Shown: piece by piece, positions 25,289 through 34,320 of the stretch
How the letters are laid out: every line of letters begins with the position of its first letter
Numbering within the stretch: position 1 is the first letter of the stretch
From: Hungatella sp. UBA3402
GTDB taxonomy: Bacteria > Bacillota > Clostridia > Lachnospirales > Lachnospiraceae
DNA: 40,262 nucleotides
Direction: 5' to 3'
Assembly: GCA_002358555.1 (NCBI GenBank)
Contig: DEPC01000029.1
Span: forward strand, 1 to 40,262
Program-made: the position numbers and the translations under genes
Notes under the pieces: generated by a model
Seen by the model: the letters and a program-made list of their open reading frames with translations, nothing else
The model's database searches: none
Told to the model about the DNA's origin: nothing

Positions 25289-25359
25289 AGGGGAATAGTT
25301 CAATGGTAGAGCAGCGGTCTCCAAAACCGTAGATGGGGGTTCGAGCCCCTCTTCCCCTG
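25289..25359 (+). tRNA. tRNA-Trp (anticodon CCA)
   Basis: Folds as a 71-base cloverleaf: acceptor 25289-25295 with 25352-25358, D stem GTTC/GAGC, anticodon stem GCGGT/ACCGT with loop CTCCAAA and anticodon CCA at 25321-25323, variable loop AGAT, and T arm GGGGG/CCCTC around TTCGAGC. The discriminator base is G, as needed for tryptophanyl-tRNA. The 3' CCA is not encoded, so it must be added by the nucleotidyltransferase. It is a single gene with its own promoter and terminator. Confidence 0.95.
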
Positions 25360-25368
25360 TTATATAAG

Positions 25369-25412
25369 AAACAGCTAAAGCCTTCATTTAAAAGGTTTTA
25401 GCTGTTTTTTTT
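25369..25412 (+). terminator. terminator of tRNA-Trp
   Basis: A 16-bp stem (25369-25384 with 25392-25407, one G-T pair) with a seven-base loop runs into a run of T residues ending at 25412. It begins ten bases after the tRNA. Confidence 0.9.
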
Positions 25413-25431
25413 CTGTAATCACTTCATTTCA

Positions 25432-25635
25432 TCAATCACAAGATTCGCAGAAATTTCTTCTAAGGAACAGGCACTTCTTTATGATAATACTCCATATTTG
25501 CATAGCCTTTTGCAAAACTAATATCTCCTTTTCAGTAGCTTCTATAGGTTGAAAATAGCCTAACATCAAAAAAGGTGCCATCATTTTATAGATTAACAGC
25601 ACCCCTATCTTCTGATAATCTGTGAACCATTTCAC
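25432..25635 (-). CDS. small unrecognised frame after the hybrid kinase
   Basis: A 67-codon frame that begins seven bases after the kinase stop. It has no ribosome binding site. The middle (GYFQPIEATEKEILVLQKAMQIW) has a protein-like amphipathic composition, but I know no match. A second frame that overlaps the kinase stop as ATGA (MISREMVHRLSEDRG) ends after 19 codons close to where this one becomes convincing, so a frameshifted remnant of one small gene is possible. Treat as doubtful. Confidence 0.25.
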   Translation of the reverse strand: MKWFTDYQKIGVLLIYKMMAPFLMLGYFQPIEATEKEILVLQKAMQIWSIIIKKCLFLRRNFCESCD

Positions 25636-25641
25636 GAGATA

Positions 25642-28191
25642 TCATATCTTTATATAGTTCTCCAAAATTTCAAGAACTTGGTCCACATCAATCGGTTTTG
25701 CAATATGTTCATTCATACCACAGTCCAGACATCGCTGGATATCATCAGAAAATGCATCTGCTGTCATGGCAATAATAGGCAACTTCCTATCAGTCCGTTT
25801 AAGAGACCGAATTGCCACTGCCGCATCATATCCTGTCATAACTGGCATACGAATATCCATTAAAATAGCATCAAAATACCCCTCTGCTGAATTCTCAAAT
25901 TTCTCCACACAGACCTTTCCATTTTCTGCTCGTTCTAGTTCTAGACCAGTTTCAGACAAAAGAGTCTCTGCAATCTCCCAATTTAAGTCATTATCCTCTG
26001 CTACAAGAATCCGTTTTCCTGTAAAATCGATATCCTGTCTCTGCTCTTTATCGTCTTCCTTTTTGTTTTCTGTCATATAGCTGCTGAGACTTAAATATAA
26101 ACTAGACTTAAATAAAGGCTTAGAGATAAATCCATGGACTCCTACGCTGCGGGCTTCCTCCTCAATATCACTCCAATCATAGGCAGAGATGATGAAAATA
26201 GGAATCTCATCACCCAAACGCTTTCGGATTTCACGGGTAGTCTCCAACCCATCCATTCCTGGCATCTTCCAATCCAAAAGAATGATTTGATAGCTATTGC
26301 CTTGCTCATAGCGTTTTGTTGCCATATCTACTGCTGTCTTTCCGTCCAATGCCCATTCTGCTTCAATGCCTATTCCCTTCAATTCATACACCGCACTTTG
26401 GCAGAGGTCTTCATTGTTATCTACAACCAGCATATTCCAGGGGGGAAGAATCATATCTTCTTCCCGAACCACTGCTTTTTCAAAATCAATCGTAATATGG
26501 AATTCACTTCCCTTGCTAGGAGCACTGTTCACTTCAATGGTACCCTTCATAGCTTCCACAATATATTTCGTGATTGCCATTCCCAGACCGCTTCCCTCAA
26601 TCTTATCTACTTGGATATTTTTCTCCCTAGTAAATGTATCAAAAATATGTTCCTGGAATTCCCTAGTCATCCCAATCCCATTATCTTTTACCCGAAAGTG
26701 ACATCTAACCCAGGCATCCCCTAAAGGAGAAGGTTCCTGTTTCAAATATACATTGATAATCCCTTCTTCTGGTGTGAATTTTATGGCATTAGAAAGAAGA
26801 TTTATCAAAATCTGGTTGAGCCGTACACTGTCACAATAGATTTCTTCTGCTATTACATTGCGGATAAAAATATCAAAATGCTGCTTTTTAGCCTGAATCT
26901 GTGGCTGTATAATATTGACAATACTCTCCATCGTATCCCGAAGGGATAGCTGATGCTGATTTAAAGACAATTTTCCACTTTCAATTTTGGACATGTCCAA
27001 TACATCATTGATTAATCCCAGTAAATGTTTACTGGACAAGGTAATTTTGGCCAGGCAATCTTGTACCCGTGCATGGTCATGGATATTAGCCATAGCAATG
27101 GCTGTCATACCAACAATCCCATTCATAGGGGTACGAATATCATGACTCATATTAGAAAGAAATTCACTTTTCGCTTTATTGGCTCGAACAGCTTCTTTCT
27201 CCGCCTTATTAAGTGCACGAAGCTGACTCTGTGACAGTCTGTAATATAAAATAAAAATAATCAATACTGCACAAAGAATGATGCTACAAACTCCTATTAC
27301 TGTGTGCTGCCATAGTATTCCTAAACCTCTAATTGTATCATTCAATCCTCCATAAGGCATGACAATAACTAAATACCAATCTGATATTGGAAGATGAGAA
27401 CAATAAAAATACTGATACCCTTCTTCCACCATGGTCATAGAAAAATAATCCTCGTTACTGTCCATAGCTTTTTGCATCTCATGTAGATATTCCTCTGGTC
27501 CTCTGCCATTCAGACTTCTAAGCTGCTCACGAATTCTAGTAAAATAATTGTCCTGGTATTCCTCACCACTACGAATCACAAAAGAGCCATCTCTACGGAT
27601 AATATGGGAATACATCAGAGAGCTTTCTCCATCTAGTACCAAAGCCTGAATCAGATAATCCATAGGCAAACCTACTACCATAGCTGAGCTAGTTTTTCCG
27701 TCTTTCATGGGATATTGGGCTTCTACTGCCAATAGCAAAAGCTTTTCGCCCTGCTCATTATAACCACTGAGGGCCTTTTTACCTCCATTTTTTAAAGCCT
27801 CTTTAAGCCCTTGGTCATCATAGGCTTTGATGGTTCCTCCATAGATAGATTCTTGTTCCCCCTCTGCTGTATATAATCCTAAGTACAAAAATTCTCGAAT
27901 GGTTCCACTTAAAGCCAATTCTTCTAACATCTCATTCCCATAGACAACTGTAGTAGGAGGAGTACGTCTTATAATTCCCTCTACCTGAGATATCTTTAGT
28001 TCAACAATCGCATTGAATTTCTGCTGTTGCTGTTTACTCATCTCTGACATATAGATAATACCAATATCATTGATAGCTTTTTGAGTTTTTTCATTCATAA
28101 ATATTCCAAGCCATATAAAACAGGCTATACAGACAGCTACCAGACAAACAGCACTGGTAAAAAGAAATTTCTTTGTCTTACCCTCCACCAT
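25642..28191 (-). CDS. hybrid sensor histidine kinase with two receiver domains
   Basis: Membrane kinase of 849 residues. Order: membrane helix (about 10-31), extracellular Cache-like sensor (about 35-290), second helix (about 296-318), HisKA with the phospho-accepting His350 in SHDIRTP, HATPase_c (N box LLSNAIKF, G boxes DNGIGM and GSGLGM), receiver 1 with Asp640 (LLDWKMPGMDG), receiver 2 with Asp779 (LMDIRMPVMTG). In receiver 1 the N-terminal acidic pair reads Asp-Asn, which may weaken metal binding. There is no DNA-binding output and no Hpt domain, so phosphate must pass to a partner elsewhere. GGAGG lies four bases before the ATG. The input signal is unknown; Cache sensors often bind small organic molecules. 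Confidence 0.93.
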   Translation of the reverse strand: MVEGKTKKFLFTSAVCLVAVCIACFIWLGIFMNEKTQKAINDIGIIYMSEMSKQQQQKFNAIVELKISQVEGIIRRTPPTTVVYGNEMLEELALSGTIREFLYLGLYTAEGEQESIYGGTIKAYDDQGLKEALKNGGKKALSGYNEQGEKLLLLAVEAQYPMKDGKTSSAMVVGLPMDYLIQALVLDGESSLMYSHIIRRDGSFVIRSGEEYQDNYFTRIREQLRSLNGRGPEEYLHEMQKAMDSNEDYFSMTMVEEGYQYFYCSHLPISDWYLVIVMPYGGLNDTIRGLGILWQHTVIGVCSIILCAVLIIFILYYRLSQSQLRALNKAEKEAVRANKAKSEFLSNMSHDIRTPMNGIVGMTAIAMANIHDHARVQDCLAKITLSSKHLLGLINDVLDMSKIESGKLSLNQHQLSLRDTMESIVNIIQPQIQAKKQHFDIFIRNVIAEEIYCDSVRLNQILINLLSNAIKFTPEEGIINVYLKQEPSPLGDAWVRCHFRVKDNGIGMTREFQEHIFDTFTREKNIQVDKIEGSGLGMAITKYIVEAMKGTIEVNSAPSKGSEFHITIDFEKAVVREEDMILPPWNMLVVDNNEDLCQSAVYELKGIGIEAEWALDGKTAVDMATKRYEQGNSYQIILLDWKMPGMDGLETTREIRKRLGDEIPIFIISAYDWSDIEEEARSVGVHGFISKPLFKSSLYLSLSSYMTENKKEDDKEQRQDIDFTGKRILVAEDNDLNWEIAETLLSETGLELERAENGKVCVEKFENSAEGYFDAILMDIRMPVMTGYDAAVAIRSLKRTDRKLPIIAMTADAFSDDIQRCLDCGMNEHIAKPIDVDQVLEILENYIKI

Positions 28192-28273
28192 AATTCCTCC
28201 GATGATTTTCCCATTTGTAAAAACAGTTCTCTTTCCAACTGGAAATACCTGTCAATACAAAATACTTGTCCCT

Positions 28274-28302
28274 ATTATAGCAAAAAGAATGGTATTTATC
28301 TA
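28274..28302 (-). promoter_or_regulatory. extended -10 promoter for the hybrid kinase
   Basis: On the minus strand TGCTATAAT gives an extended -10 (hexamer at 28274-28279); TAGATA 17 bases further up (28297-28302) is a weak -35. The leader would be about 75 bases. Confidence 0.5.
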
Positions 28303-28356
28303 CATTTTCCTTTACTTTCTTGCCATTATCCAAAGTAATGATAATCGTTTAAATAC

Positions 28357-29124
28357 CTAACATGTTTCAAATTTACTGTTGCGTTTTTGACAAACTAACA
28401 TAAGAATTACTCCTGCTGCTGCGACAAACAAGGAGATAAACTGAGAGGTTGTGAGCGCTCCTACGGTTCCTCGAATCAAATCTCCTCGGTAAAATTCAAT
28501 CACAAATCGTCCCAAGCTATAGATAATCAAATACATAGCTCCCACTTGTCCGTCCTGTTTTAACTTTCCTGACAGCCAGAGCAGCAGAGCAAAATGCAAA
28601 AAATCAAATGAACTAGACATCAACTGTGTTGGTAGCAGTGGAATCTCATTAGGTGCATAAGCAGAATTATGAAAAATAATGGCAAAAGCTCCATGAGTCT
28701 CTCTGCCATAACAACATCCTGCCATAAAACATCCAATTCTGCCAAATCCCTGTGCTAATGCCACGGCAGGCAAAATCAAATCCACATATTTTAAAAAATT
28801 CAGTCGGTATTTTCTGCAATAAATATATCCTCCTAAAATTCCTCCAATAATACCGCCATAGACTACAAACCCATTGGAGATATCCAAAAGCAGTTTCGGA
28901 TTGGCTATAATTTGGTCAATAGTAGTAATATAATACAGAAGTTTAGCACTAACTAAACCAATGAGAACACCATATACAGCCAGACCAAAAACATGGTCAG
29001 GGTCCAATCCTTTTTTCTTTGCCCGATAATCTGATACAATATATGCCATATAAATTCCTATAGCTATCATCAAACCATATGCATGAATTGTAAACCCACC
29101 TATGGAAAATAATTCATTTTTCAT
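28357..29124 (-). CDS. lgt: prolipoprotein diacylglyceryl transferase
   Basis: Integral membrane enzyme that moves diacylglycerol from phosphatidylglycerol to the lipobox cysteine of prolipoproteins. About seven hydrophobic segments are visible. The Lgt signature appears as GFGRIGCFMAGCCYGRETHG, and the C-terminal arginine segment as SLGRFVIEFYRGD. The usual His-Gly-Gly of the third segment reads Tyr-Gly-Gly here, a variant I believe occurs in clostridial members. Length 255 is at the short end of the family. It has its own strong promoter. The window encodes at least three lipobox proteins as candidate substrates. Confidence 0.93.
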   Translation of the reverse strand: MKNELFSIGGFTIHAYGLMIAIGIYMAYIVSDYRAKKKGLDPDHVFGLAVYGVLIGLVSAKLLYYITTIDQIIANPKLLLDISNGFVVYGGIIGGILGGYIYCRKYRLNFLKYVDLILPAVALAQGFGRIGCFMAGCCYGRETHGAFAIIFHNSAYAPNEIPLLPTQLMSSSFDFLHFALLLWLSGKLKQDGQVGAMYLIIYSLGRFVIEFYRGDLIRGTVGALTTSQFISLFVAAAGVILMLVCQKRNSKFETC

Positions 29125-29192
29125 CTATACACCTCAAATCAGATTTCTTGTCAGTGCTTCGTATCTGAAGAAGCACTAAGATTACCCTTACA

Positions 29193-29220
29193 AATATAGC
29201 ATAAAAAATATAAATGTCAA
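29193..29220 (-). promoter_or_regulatory. strong promoter for lgt
   Basis: On the minus strand a perfect TTGACA (29215-29220) and TATATT (29193-29198), 16 bases apart, with TATGC before the -10. Its -10 region matches that of the promoter at 14062-14089 over 15 bases. Confidence 0.75.
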
Positions 29221-29348
29221 ATTTACTTAAAAGAATATCGTTTCCAAATATGCTCCAGTATCTAATCTTTGCGTTTGGCAATACTATATAACACAATATC
29301 ATTTCTTTATCACAATCCATGAATCACAATGCACAAAGGAGAGTTTTC

Positions 29349-29912
29349 ATGTTATTATCATGTATTGCCTATGCAGTCATCCCTATATATACCCTTCTTT
29401 TCGTCAAAGGAACCAACTGGTTCACTTCTAATTTATCTGTAATTGGAAGTTGGCCAAATCGTCGCACTTCATTCTTTTTTCTAGGAACCATTATTGGTCT
29501 CTATTATTATACAATATTAAAAAAACTTCTGGCCAATCTTCCCCACCGTATCTGGGAATCCTGTATTCTTCATACAGCCCTTTTTCTGCTTCTTTTAGCT
29601 GTTACTATCCCTTACCTTCCAGACTCTGTTCCTCTTCAGGCATTTCTCCATGTGGTCTTTGCATTTACAGCTTCTTTATTGTTAGGTCTATGCCTATATC
29701 TGGTATTATGGCGGCTTTCTTCCATCTCAGAAGCAGCCCACAAGATTCTGCGGCCTTATCGTATTTCTATGGTTGCCATTACATTTATCAGTGCAATGCT
29801 GTTGCTCATAGCAGGCATCATCAGCAGTGCTCTGGAAATCTTTTTCATTATCACCACCACAATTTTAGTACAGAGATTATATGTACTTTCCTCTTGCATT
29901 TTTTCAAATTAG
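29349..29912 (+). CDS. small polytopic membrane protein of unknown function
   Basis: From the ATG at 29349 the protein has 187 residues and about six hydrophobic segments. That start has AAGGAGAG five bases upstream, while an ATG at 29319 has none. The NLSVIGS-x-x-x-R-R segment after the first helix recalls DUF998-type membrane proteins, but I cannot confirm it. No catalytic motif is seen. It is divergent from lgt and followed 48 bases later by the nitroreductase gene on the same strand. Confidence 0.75.
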   Translation: MLLSCIAYAVIPIYTLLFVKGTNWFTSNLSVIGSWPNRRTSFFFLGTIIGLYYYTILKKLLANLPHRIWESCILHTALFLLLLAVTIPYLPDSVPLQAFLHVVFAFTASLLLGLCLYLVLWRLSSISEAAHKILRPYRISMVAITFISAMLLLIAGIISSALEIFFIITTTILVQRLYVLSSCIFSN

Positions 29913-29960
29913 GGTTACAATTTAATAGTACTCTTTATTAAAAACAGGAGGAATAAAATA

Positions 29961-30479
29961 ATGAATGCTATTATGGAAAATTTGTTAACTAGACGAAGCA
30001 CTCGTGCTTTTCAAGACAAAGAGATTCCCAGACAAGAGCTGGAACAGATTCTCAAGGCTGCCCAATATGCTCCAAGCGCCAAGAATCTTCAAACCTGGCA
30101 GTTCACGGTAGTATGCAACCGACAAAAGATTCAAGAGCTGGCCACTGCTATTGGAAAGGAACTTGGTCGTGAAAACTATGATATGTATAATCCCCAGGTC
30201 ATCATCATCACATCCAATACCAAAGATTCCCGATTTGGTATTGATGACAATGCCTGTGCTCTGGAAAATATTTTCTTGGCAGCCCACTCTTTTGGTATAG
30301 GTTCTGTCTGGATTAATCAGCTTCGGGATGCCTGTGATGCTCCTGCTGTTCGCAAGCTTCTTGATAGTTTTGGCATACCTGCTGACCATACGGCTTATGG
30401 CATTGCTGCATTAGGTTATGCAGCCGCCCCAAGTCCTAAAGATGTGGTTAAGACAGGAAAAGTTGTATTTGTAGAGTAG
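29961..30479 (+). CDS. nitroreductase family FMN oxidoreductase
   Basis: Short nitroreductase (172 residues). The FMN phosphate-binding start is LLTRRSTRAFQDKEI, followed by ILKAAQYAPSAKNLQTWQF, which is the family pattern, and the second flavin segment GSVWINQLRD. The active form is normally a homodimer using NAD(P)H. The physiological substrate cannot be told from sequence. An AGGAGGAATAA ribosome site precedes the ATG. Confidence 0.93.
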   Translation: MNAIMENLLTRRSTRAFQDKEIPRQELEQILKAAQYAPSAKNLQTWQFTVVCNRQKIQELATAIGKELGRENYDMYNPQVIIITSNTKDSRFGIDDNACALENIFLAAHSFGIGSVWINQLRDACDAPAVRKLLDSFGIPADHTAYGIAALGYAAAPSPKDVVKTGKVVFVE

Positions 30480-30520
30480 AGGATAAGCGCTCAATGACTA
30501 CAATCATTATATCAGACAAA

Positions 30521-30550
30521 GCTGACTCCCGCCCCTAGGCGGTGAGCAGC
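30521..30550. terminator. GC-rich hairpin between convergent genes
   Basis: Twelve base pairs (GCTG/CAGC, CTC/GAG, CCGCC/GGCGG, with one bulge on each arm) around the loop CCTA. It sits between the convergent nitroreductase and patatin genes. No T-tract follows, so it may act as a barrier or RNA stabiliser rather than a classical terminator. Confidence 0.45.
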
Positions 30551-30567
30551 CTTCCTGTATCTAAGTT

Positions 30568-31359
30568 TTATCCATTTGTTAGCAAAATCTCTTTTGCATC
30601 GAGATATCCTTGCTCTATGCGCCTTCTAGCTCCCTCTGCTGAAAAATCCAAGGTTCCTGTGACAAAATCGCCTTGGTCCTGTGATGGAATGATTTGAAGT
30701 ATGGAAGCACCTGGAAAATCCATTTCATCTATGATACTGCGTCTGCTTAGATGAACCACCAGAAAATCTCTGTAACCTGCATGATATAGAGGACGGACAG
30801 GCACATTATCTTTAAGTCCTCCATCAAGATACAGACTTTTTCCAAATCGCACTGGACCAAAAATACCTGGCAATGCAGAGGTGGCTAAAAGTATAGTCTC
30901 CATATCATTCTGTTTCATTCCTGTCAAATTGATATAATCCATCATATTTTCTGTTACATTATAACAAGCTAGATAACATGGAATCTGTCTATCTGCAATT
31001 TTATTCACATTTAATTCTTGACGTATAATTTGAATTAAACCATCTCTTGAAAACATTCCTTCTTTTATCATGGACTCAATATCCATAATAGGGCCTTTTT
31101 CTGCAAACGCTTTCAATTCTTCCATCAAATTAATGTTTCCTGGAGGCAAAATTTTTTCCGCTGTCAAAGTAAGCCATATTCGCTCTGCCCTGTCATAATC
31201 TCCCTGGACAAACAAAGCACCATTTAGTCCTCCCACAGAAGCACCAGATACCGCTTGAATTTTTTTATCTATGCCCAACTCTTTCATGGCTTTCCATACT
31301 CCGATTTCGTAGGCACCTTTTCCTCCGCCTCCCGCTAAAATTAAGGCAGTTCCCTTCAT
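30568..31359 (-). CDS. patatin-like phospholipase
   Basis: Serine acyl hydrolase with a Ser-Asp dyad. The oxyanion loop is ILAGGGGKGAYEIGVWKA, the nucleophile is Ser41 in SGASVGGLNGA (GxSxG), and the aspartate is Asp179 in YLDGGLKDNVPV (DGG). At 263 residues it consists of the catalytic domain only, like RssA-type proteins, with no signal peptide. AGAGGAATC precedes the ATG. Lipid acyl esters are the expected substrates. It stands alone, divergent from the SpoU methyltransferase gene. Confidence 0.93.
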   Translation of the reverse strand: MKGTALILAGGGGKGAYEIGVWKAMKELGIDKKIQAVSGASVGGLNGALFVQGDYDRAERIWLTLTAEKILPPGNINLMEELKAFAEKGPIMDIESMIKEGMFSRDGLIQIIRQELNVNKIADRQIPCYLACYNVTENMMDYINLTGMKQNDMETILLATSALPGIFGPVRFGKSLYLDGGLKDNVPVRPLYHAGYRDFLVVHLSRRSIIDEMDFPGASILQIIPSQDQGDFVTGTLDFSAEGARRRIEQGYLDAKEILLTNG

Positions 31360-31443
31360 CTTGATTCCTCTTTCATTTTTTCATTTACTATTTTATCTAT
31401 GACATTGTTTTAAAATGGCTACTGCCAGAAAATGTTATGCTTC

Positions 31444-31472
31444 TTGCAGCTTGTCTGCCAATATGATAAAAT
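31444..31472 (+). promoter_or_regulatory. promoter for the SpoU methyltransferase gene
   Basis: TTGCAG (31444-31449) and TAAAAT (31467-31472) with a 17-base spacer, about 30 bases before the ATG at 31503. Confidence 0.5.
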
Positions 31473-31502
31473 CTTTATAACTTTATCACAAAGGAGCCCT
31501 GT

Positions 31503-32333
31503 ATGTCAAATCTCATCAAAATTACTGATTTTTCAGTGCCAGAGCTAGATATCTATGCACGCCTTACAGAGACACAGCTTTTTCATTATTATGAACCCAA
31601 AAAAGGACTTTTCATTGCTGAAAGTCCTAAAGTCATTGAGCGCGCCCTTGAGGCAGGCTACCTACCATTTTCTTTTTTAGTGGAAGAAAGAGAAGTCCCC
31701 CAGGCACAAACGATGGCCTGTTGCTATGGAGAAATTCCCATATATTATGCAGAACTTCCTATTTTGACAAAACTTACTGGATTTCATCTGACTGGCGGTA
31801 TCCTTTGTGCTATGTACCGAAAGGAACTACCAGATGCTAAAGATATCTGCAGCAATGCCAGGCGGATAGCCCTTTTAGAGCATATTATGAATCCTACCAA
31901 TATTGGTGCTATCATTCGCTCTGCTGCCGCCTTATCCATAGATGCTGTACTTCTTACCCCTTCTTGCTGTGACCCTCTCTATCGGCGTGCTATCAGAGTT
32001 AGCATGGGTACTGTATTTCAGATACCATGGACTTTTTTAGATGATAAAGCTCCTATACCATTTTTAAAAGAGCTTGGCTTTACTACTGCTGCCATGGCAT
32101 TGAATGATGAGTCCATAAGTCTTGATGATAAAGTTCTCATGGAACAGGATAAATTAGCTATTGTTCTTGGCTCGGAAGGGGAAGGATTGGACCCAAAAAC
32201 AATAGCTGACTGTGACTATACCGTGCGCATCCCTATGTCCCATGGCGTAGATTCTCTTAATGTTGCAGCAGCCAGCGCTGTGGCTTTTTGGGAGGTTAGA
32301 GTAAAAAGTATAGCCCAAATGAACACTATATAA
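31503..32333 (+). CDS. SpoU/TrmH family RNA 2'-O-methyltransferase
   Basis: Knotted SPOUT methyltransferase acting on the 2'-OH of tRNA or rRNA. Three family motifs are present: NPTNIGAIIRSAAAL with the catalytic arginine, LGSEGEGLDPKTI, and IPMSHGVDSLNVAAASAVAFW. The first 100 residues form an L30e-like substrate-binding domain. AAGGAG lies seven bases before the ATG. The nucleotide modified cannot be inferred. Confidence 0.92.
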   Translation: MSNLIKITDFSVPELDIYARLTETQLFHYYEPKKGLFIAESPKVIERALEAGYLPFSFLVEEREVPQAQTMACCYGEIPIYYAELPILTKLTGFHLTGGILCAMYRKELPDAKDICSNARRIALLEHIMNPTNIGAIIRSAAALSIDAVLLTPSCCDPLYRRAIRVSMGTVFQIPWTFLDDKAPIPFLKELGFTTAAMALNDESISLDDKVLMEQDKLAIVLGSEGEGLDPKTIADCDYTVRIPMSHGVDSLNVAAASAVAFWEVRVKSIAQMNTI

Positions 32334-32459
32334 ATAGATACAAGCCAGGAATCATTTTTATGCTCTTTCTCCCTCATCTAAAACCAATGAGATTACAGCC
32401 ACATTCTTTCAACCGCACTCTATTTCATAAAAGGCAGGAGACACCAAATTTTATCATTC

Positions 32460-32789
32460 CTATACAAGCATATCAATATTTGCCCCTGTTAAGAGATTAT
32501 CTGGCATTTGTGCCTGATTTTCTGGATTCTGCGGGTTTTGCTGTTCTGGTTCTTTTTTCTCCTTTTGTTTCTTTCTCTTTAACTGTTCAATCTGTTTCTT
32601 AACCTGCTCAATCTGCTTTTCCAGCTTCTTTTCTTTTTCTACATCATTGTTCTCAGCAGCTTTTCTTTTTTCCTTATTTAACCGCTGAAGCTTCTGTTCC
32701 AAAGACTTTATTCGGGAATCATCTCCGCCGGAAAAATTGCTCATGTCAACAGAGGGGGTACCAAAAGACATTCCACTTATTCCCATCAT
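32460..32789 (-). CDS. FlxA-like coiled-coil protein
   Basis: A 109-residue protein: a short Gly/Ser-rich start (MMGISGMSFGTPSV), then a strongly charged coiled coil (about 25-85, Lys/Glu/Gln heptads), then a Pro/Asn/Gln tail. This layout matches FlxA-like proteins, which are of unknown function. GGAGG lies nine bases before the ATG. No flagellar gene is present in the window and no secretion signal is seen. It is a single gene, convergent with the SpoU methyltransferase. Confidence 0.8.
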   Translation of the reverse strand: MMGISGMSFGTPSVDMSNFSGGDDSRIKSLEQKLQRLNKEKRKAAENNDVEKEKKLEKQIEQVKKQIEQLKRKKQKEKKEPEQQNPQNPENQAQMPDNLLTGANIDMLV

Positions 32790-32965
32790 ACGATTACCTC
32801 CAATCTTTTTAAGTACTCCCTAAATTTTTCTGCTTATCGCAGTTGAATTTTGGAAGATACTCTTTTTCCAATTTCAGTTAAAAGATGTCTAAAAATGTTC
32901 CTGGCTTCACTTTTTTTATCGCCAAAAGTACATTTTTATCCATAGGTTTGATGTGAAATATCTTT

Positions 32966-34315
32966 TTAATGTTGTAAACTGCCAAAAAGCAGCTTAACTT
33001 TATAGTTGCCATTTAAAATCGTATTTTCCATTGTTCCATTATGCTGTTCCATCACAGTTCTTATATTACAAAGTCCGGTTCCATCTTTAGGGATTTTTTT
33101 AATCTCTTTATCACAACTGTTTTCAATCACAAGAAGATAAAAATTTCCTTTCTTTTTACTCTTGATATGGATATATCGCTCTTCTTCTGAAACATCTTCA
33201 CAGGCTTTCATAGCATTATCCAATGCATTGGACAAAATAATACACCAATCCATATCTTTCATATCATTATCTCCAGGAATTGTCAACTCACAACAGATGC
33301 GAATCTTCTTTTGTTCTGCAATGGAAAGCTTACTGCCTAATAATACATCTACTGCAATATTACCTGTATTGACAGGATAAGAAAGTCCTACAGAAACTTG
33401 TTCCAAATTAGACAGATATTCACAGGCTTTATCCTTTTGGTCAGTTTTTAAAAGCTCTGCTAATACGGTCAAATGATTTTTAATATCATGCCGGAAAGAA
33501 CGGGTCTGCTTATAACGCATCATTGCTTCCTGGATATAGATTTCCTGTTCTGCTGCCTGACGTTCTAACAGTTGAACTTTCTGTTCCGCATGAAGTATTT
33601 TTATGATTTTTTCGTAGGCAAATAGCATCATGACCAGACAAATACAGGCAAAAATCTGAAGAAATAAGAGTTCTATATGGTCAACAGCCACAACAGGCAA
33701 AATCTCATGAGTATAATGGTCTACCTCTATGACATCTCCATAGAAAGCTTCCTGAATAATTCTTTCCACCAAAGATATAAAAAAAACTGGGATTGTCAGT
33801 TGAAATAAGGTCTGCCAGTTTGTCTCCATAAGACTTGGCCCAAAACGACTTAAAATAATAGTAAATGAACAGAGGACAAAGAGTATCCTGCATAATTCTC
33901 GCACTGCATCAGAAGGCATAATTAAAATTTCATGCTCAAAGACCATTGGAAAAAGAAATCTATGGCTCAGCCACCCCATAAGTCCATTACAGACATTGAG
34001 CAAAGAGAGAATCAGAACAGATATCATCAAAGATTCTGTCCATTTTCTTTTCAGAAAAATAACTCCACTCCCTGCAAGAAGTAGAATCTCTGCTGTTAAG
34101 CAAAGACTTCCTGGTATTTGAAACCAAAGCTTTATACCATATAATCCAATAGACAGGGCTATATATAGAATACCTTGATACCATTGAAAAGAACATCTGG
34201 AATATTTACAGAAATACAAGAAAGTTATGAAAGGCAAAATAATATAGGCAAGAATACTGGGCAGAACTATATACCATGAAAGGAAATATGATATATCTGA
34301 AATACTCCAATTCAC
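32966..34315 (-). CDS. GHKL sensor histidine kinase (AgrC/VirS type)
   Basis: Membrane kinase of 449 residues. The first 235 residues carry about six to seven hydrophobic helices; a coiled coil (about 240-272) leads to the phospho-accepting His276 in SFRHDIKNHL. The GHKL ATPase has the N box LSNALDNAMKA (Asn363, Asn367) and G box DGTGLCNI. This is the AgrC-type layout, in which a peptide is often sensed, but no AgrB or AgrD gene is nearby. The start is GTG, five bases after the LytTR stop, so the two are co-expressed. It is last in the operon. Confidence 0.93.
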   Translation of the reverse strand: MNWSISDISYFLSWYIVLPSILAYIILPFITFLYFCKYSRCSFQWYQGILYIALSIGLYGIKLWFQIPGSLCLTAEILLLAGSGVIFLKRKWTESLMISVLILSLLNVCNGLMGWLSHRFLFPMVFEHEILIMPSDAVRELCRILFVLCSFTIILSRFGPSLMETNWQTLFQLTIPVFFISLVERIIQEAFYGDVIEVDHYTHEILPVVAVDHIELLFLQIFACICLVMMLFAYEKIIKILHAEQKVQLLERQAAEQEIYIQEAMMRYKQTRSFRHDIKNHLTVLAELLKTDQKDKACEYLSNLEQVSVGLSYPVNTGNIAVDVLLGSKLSIAEQKKIRICCELTIPGDNDMKDMDWCIILSNALDNAMKACEDVSEEERYIHIKSKKKGNFYLLVIENSCDKEIKKIPKDGTGLCNIRTVMEQHNGTMENTILNGNYKVKLLFGSLQH

Positions 34316-34320
34316 CTTCC

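Noticed and set aside
26134..26724. Long plus-strand frame of 196 codons opposite the hybrid kinase
   Set aside because: Fully antisense to a well-supported kinase ATPase/receiver region; composition is that of a shadow frame.
29450..29941. Second plus-strand frame overlapping the membrane protein gene
   Set aside because: The frame starting at 29349 has a proper ribosome site and regular hydrophobic helices; this one has neither.
32790..32965. Sigma-28-like promoter (TAAA ... GCGATAAA) upstream of the FlxA-like gene
   Set aside because: Spacing is too short for the consensus, it is over 100 bases from the start, and no motility genes are nearby.
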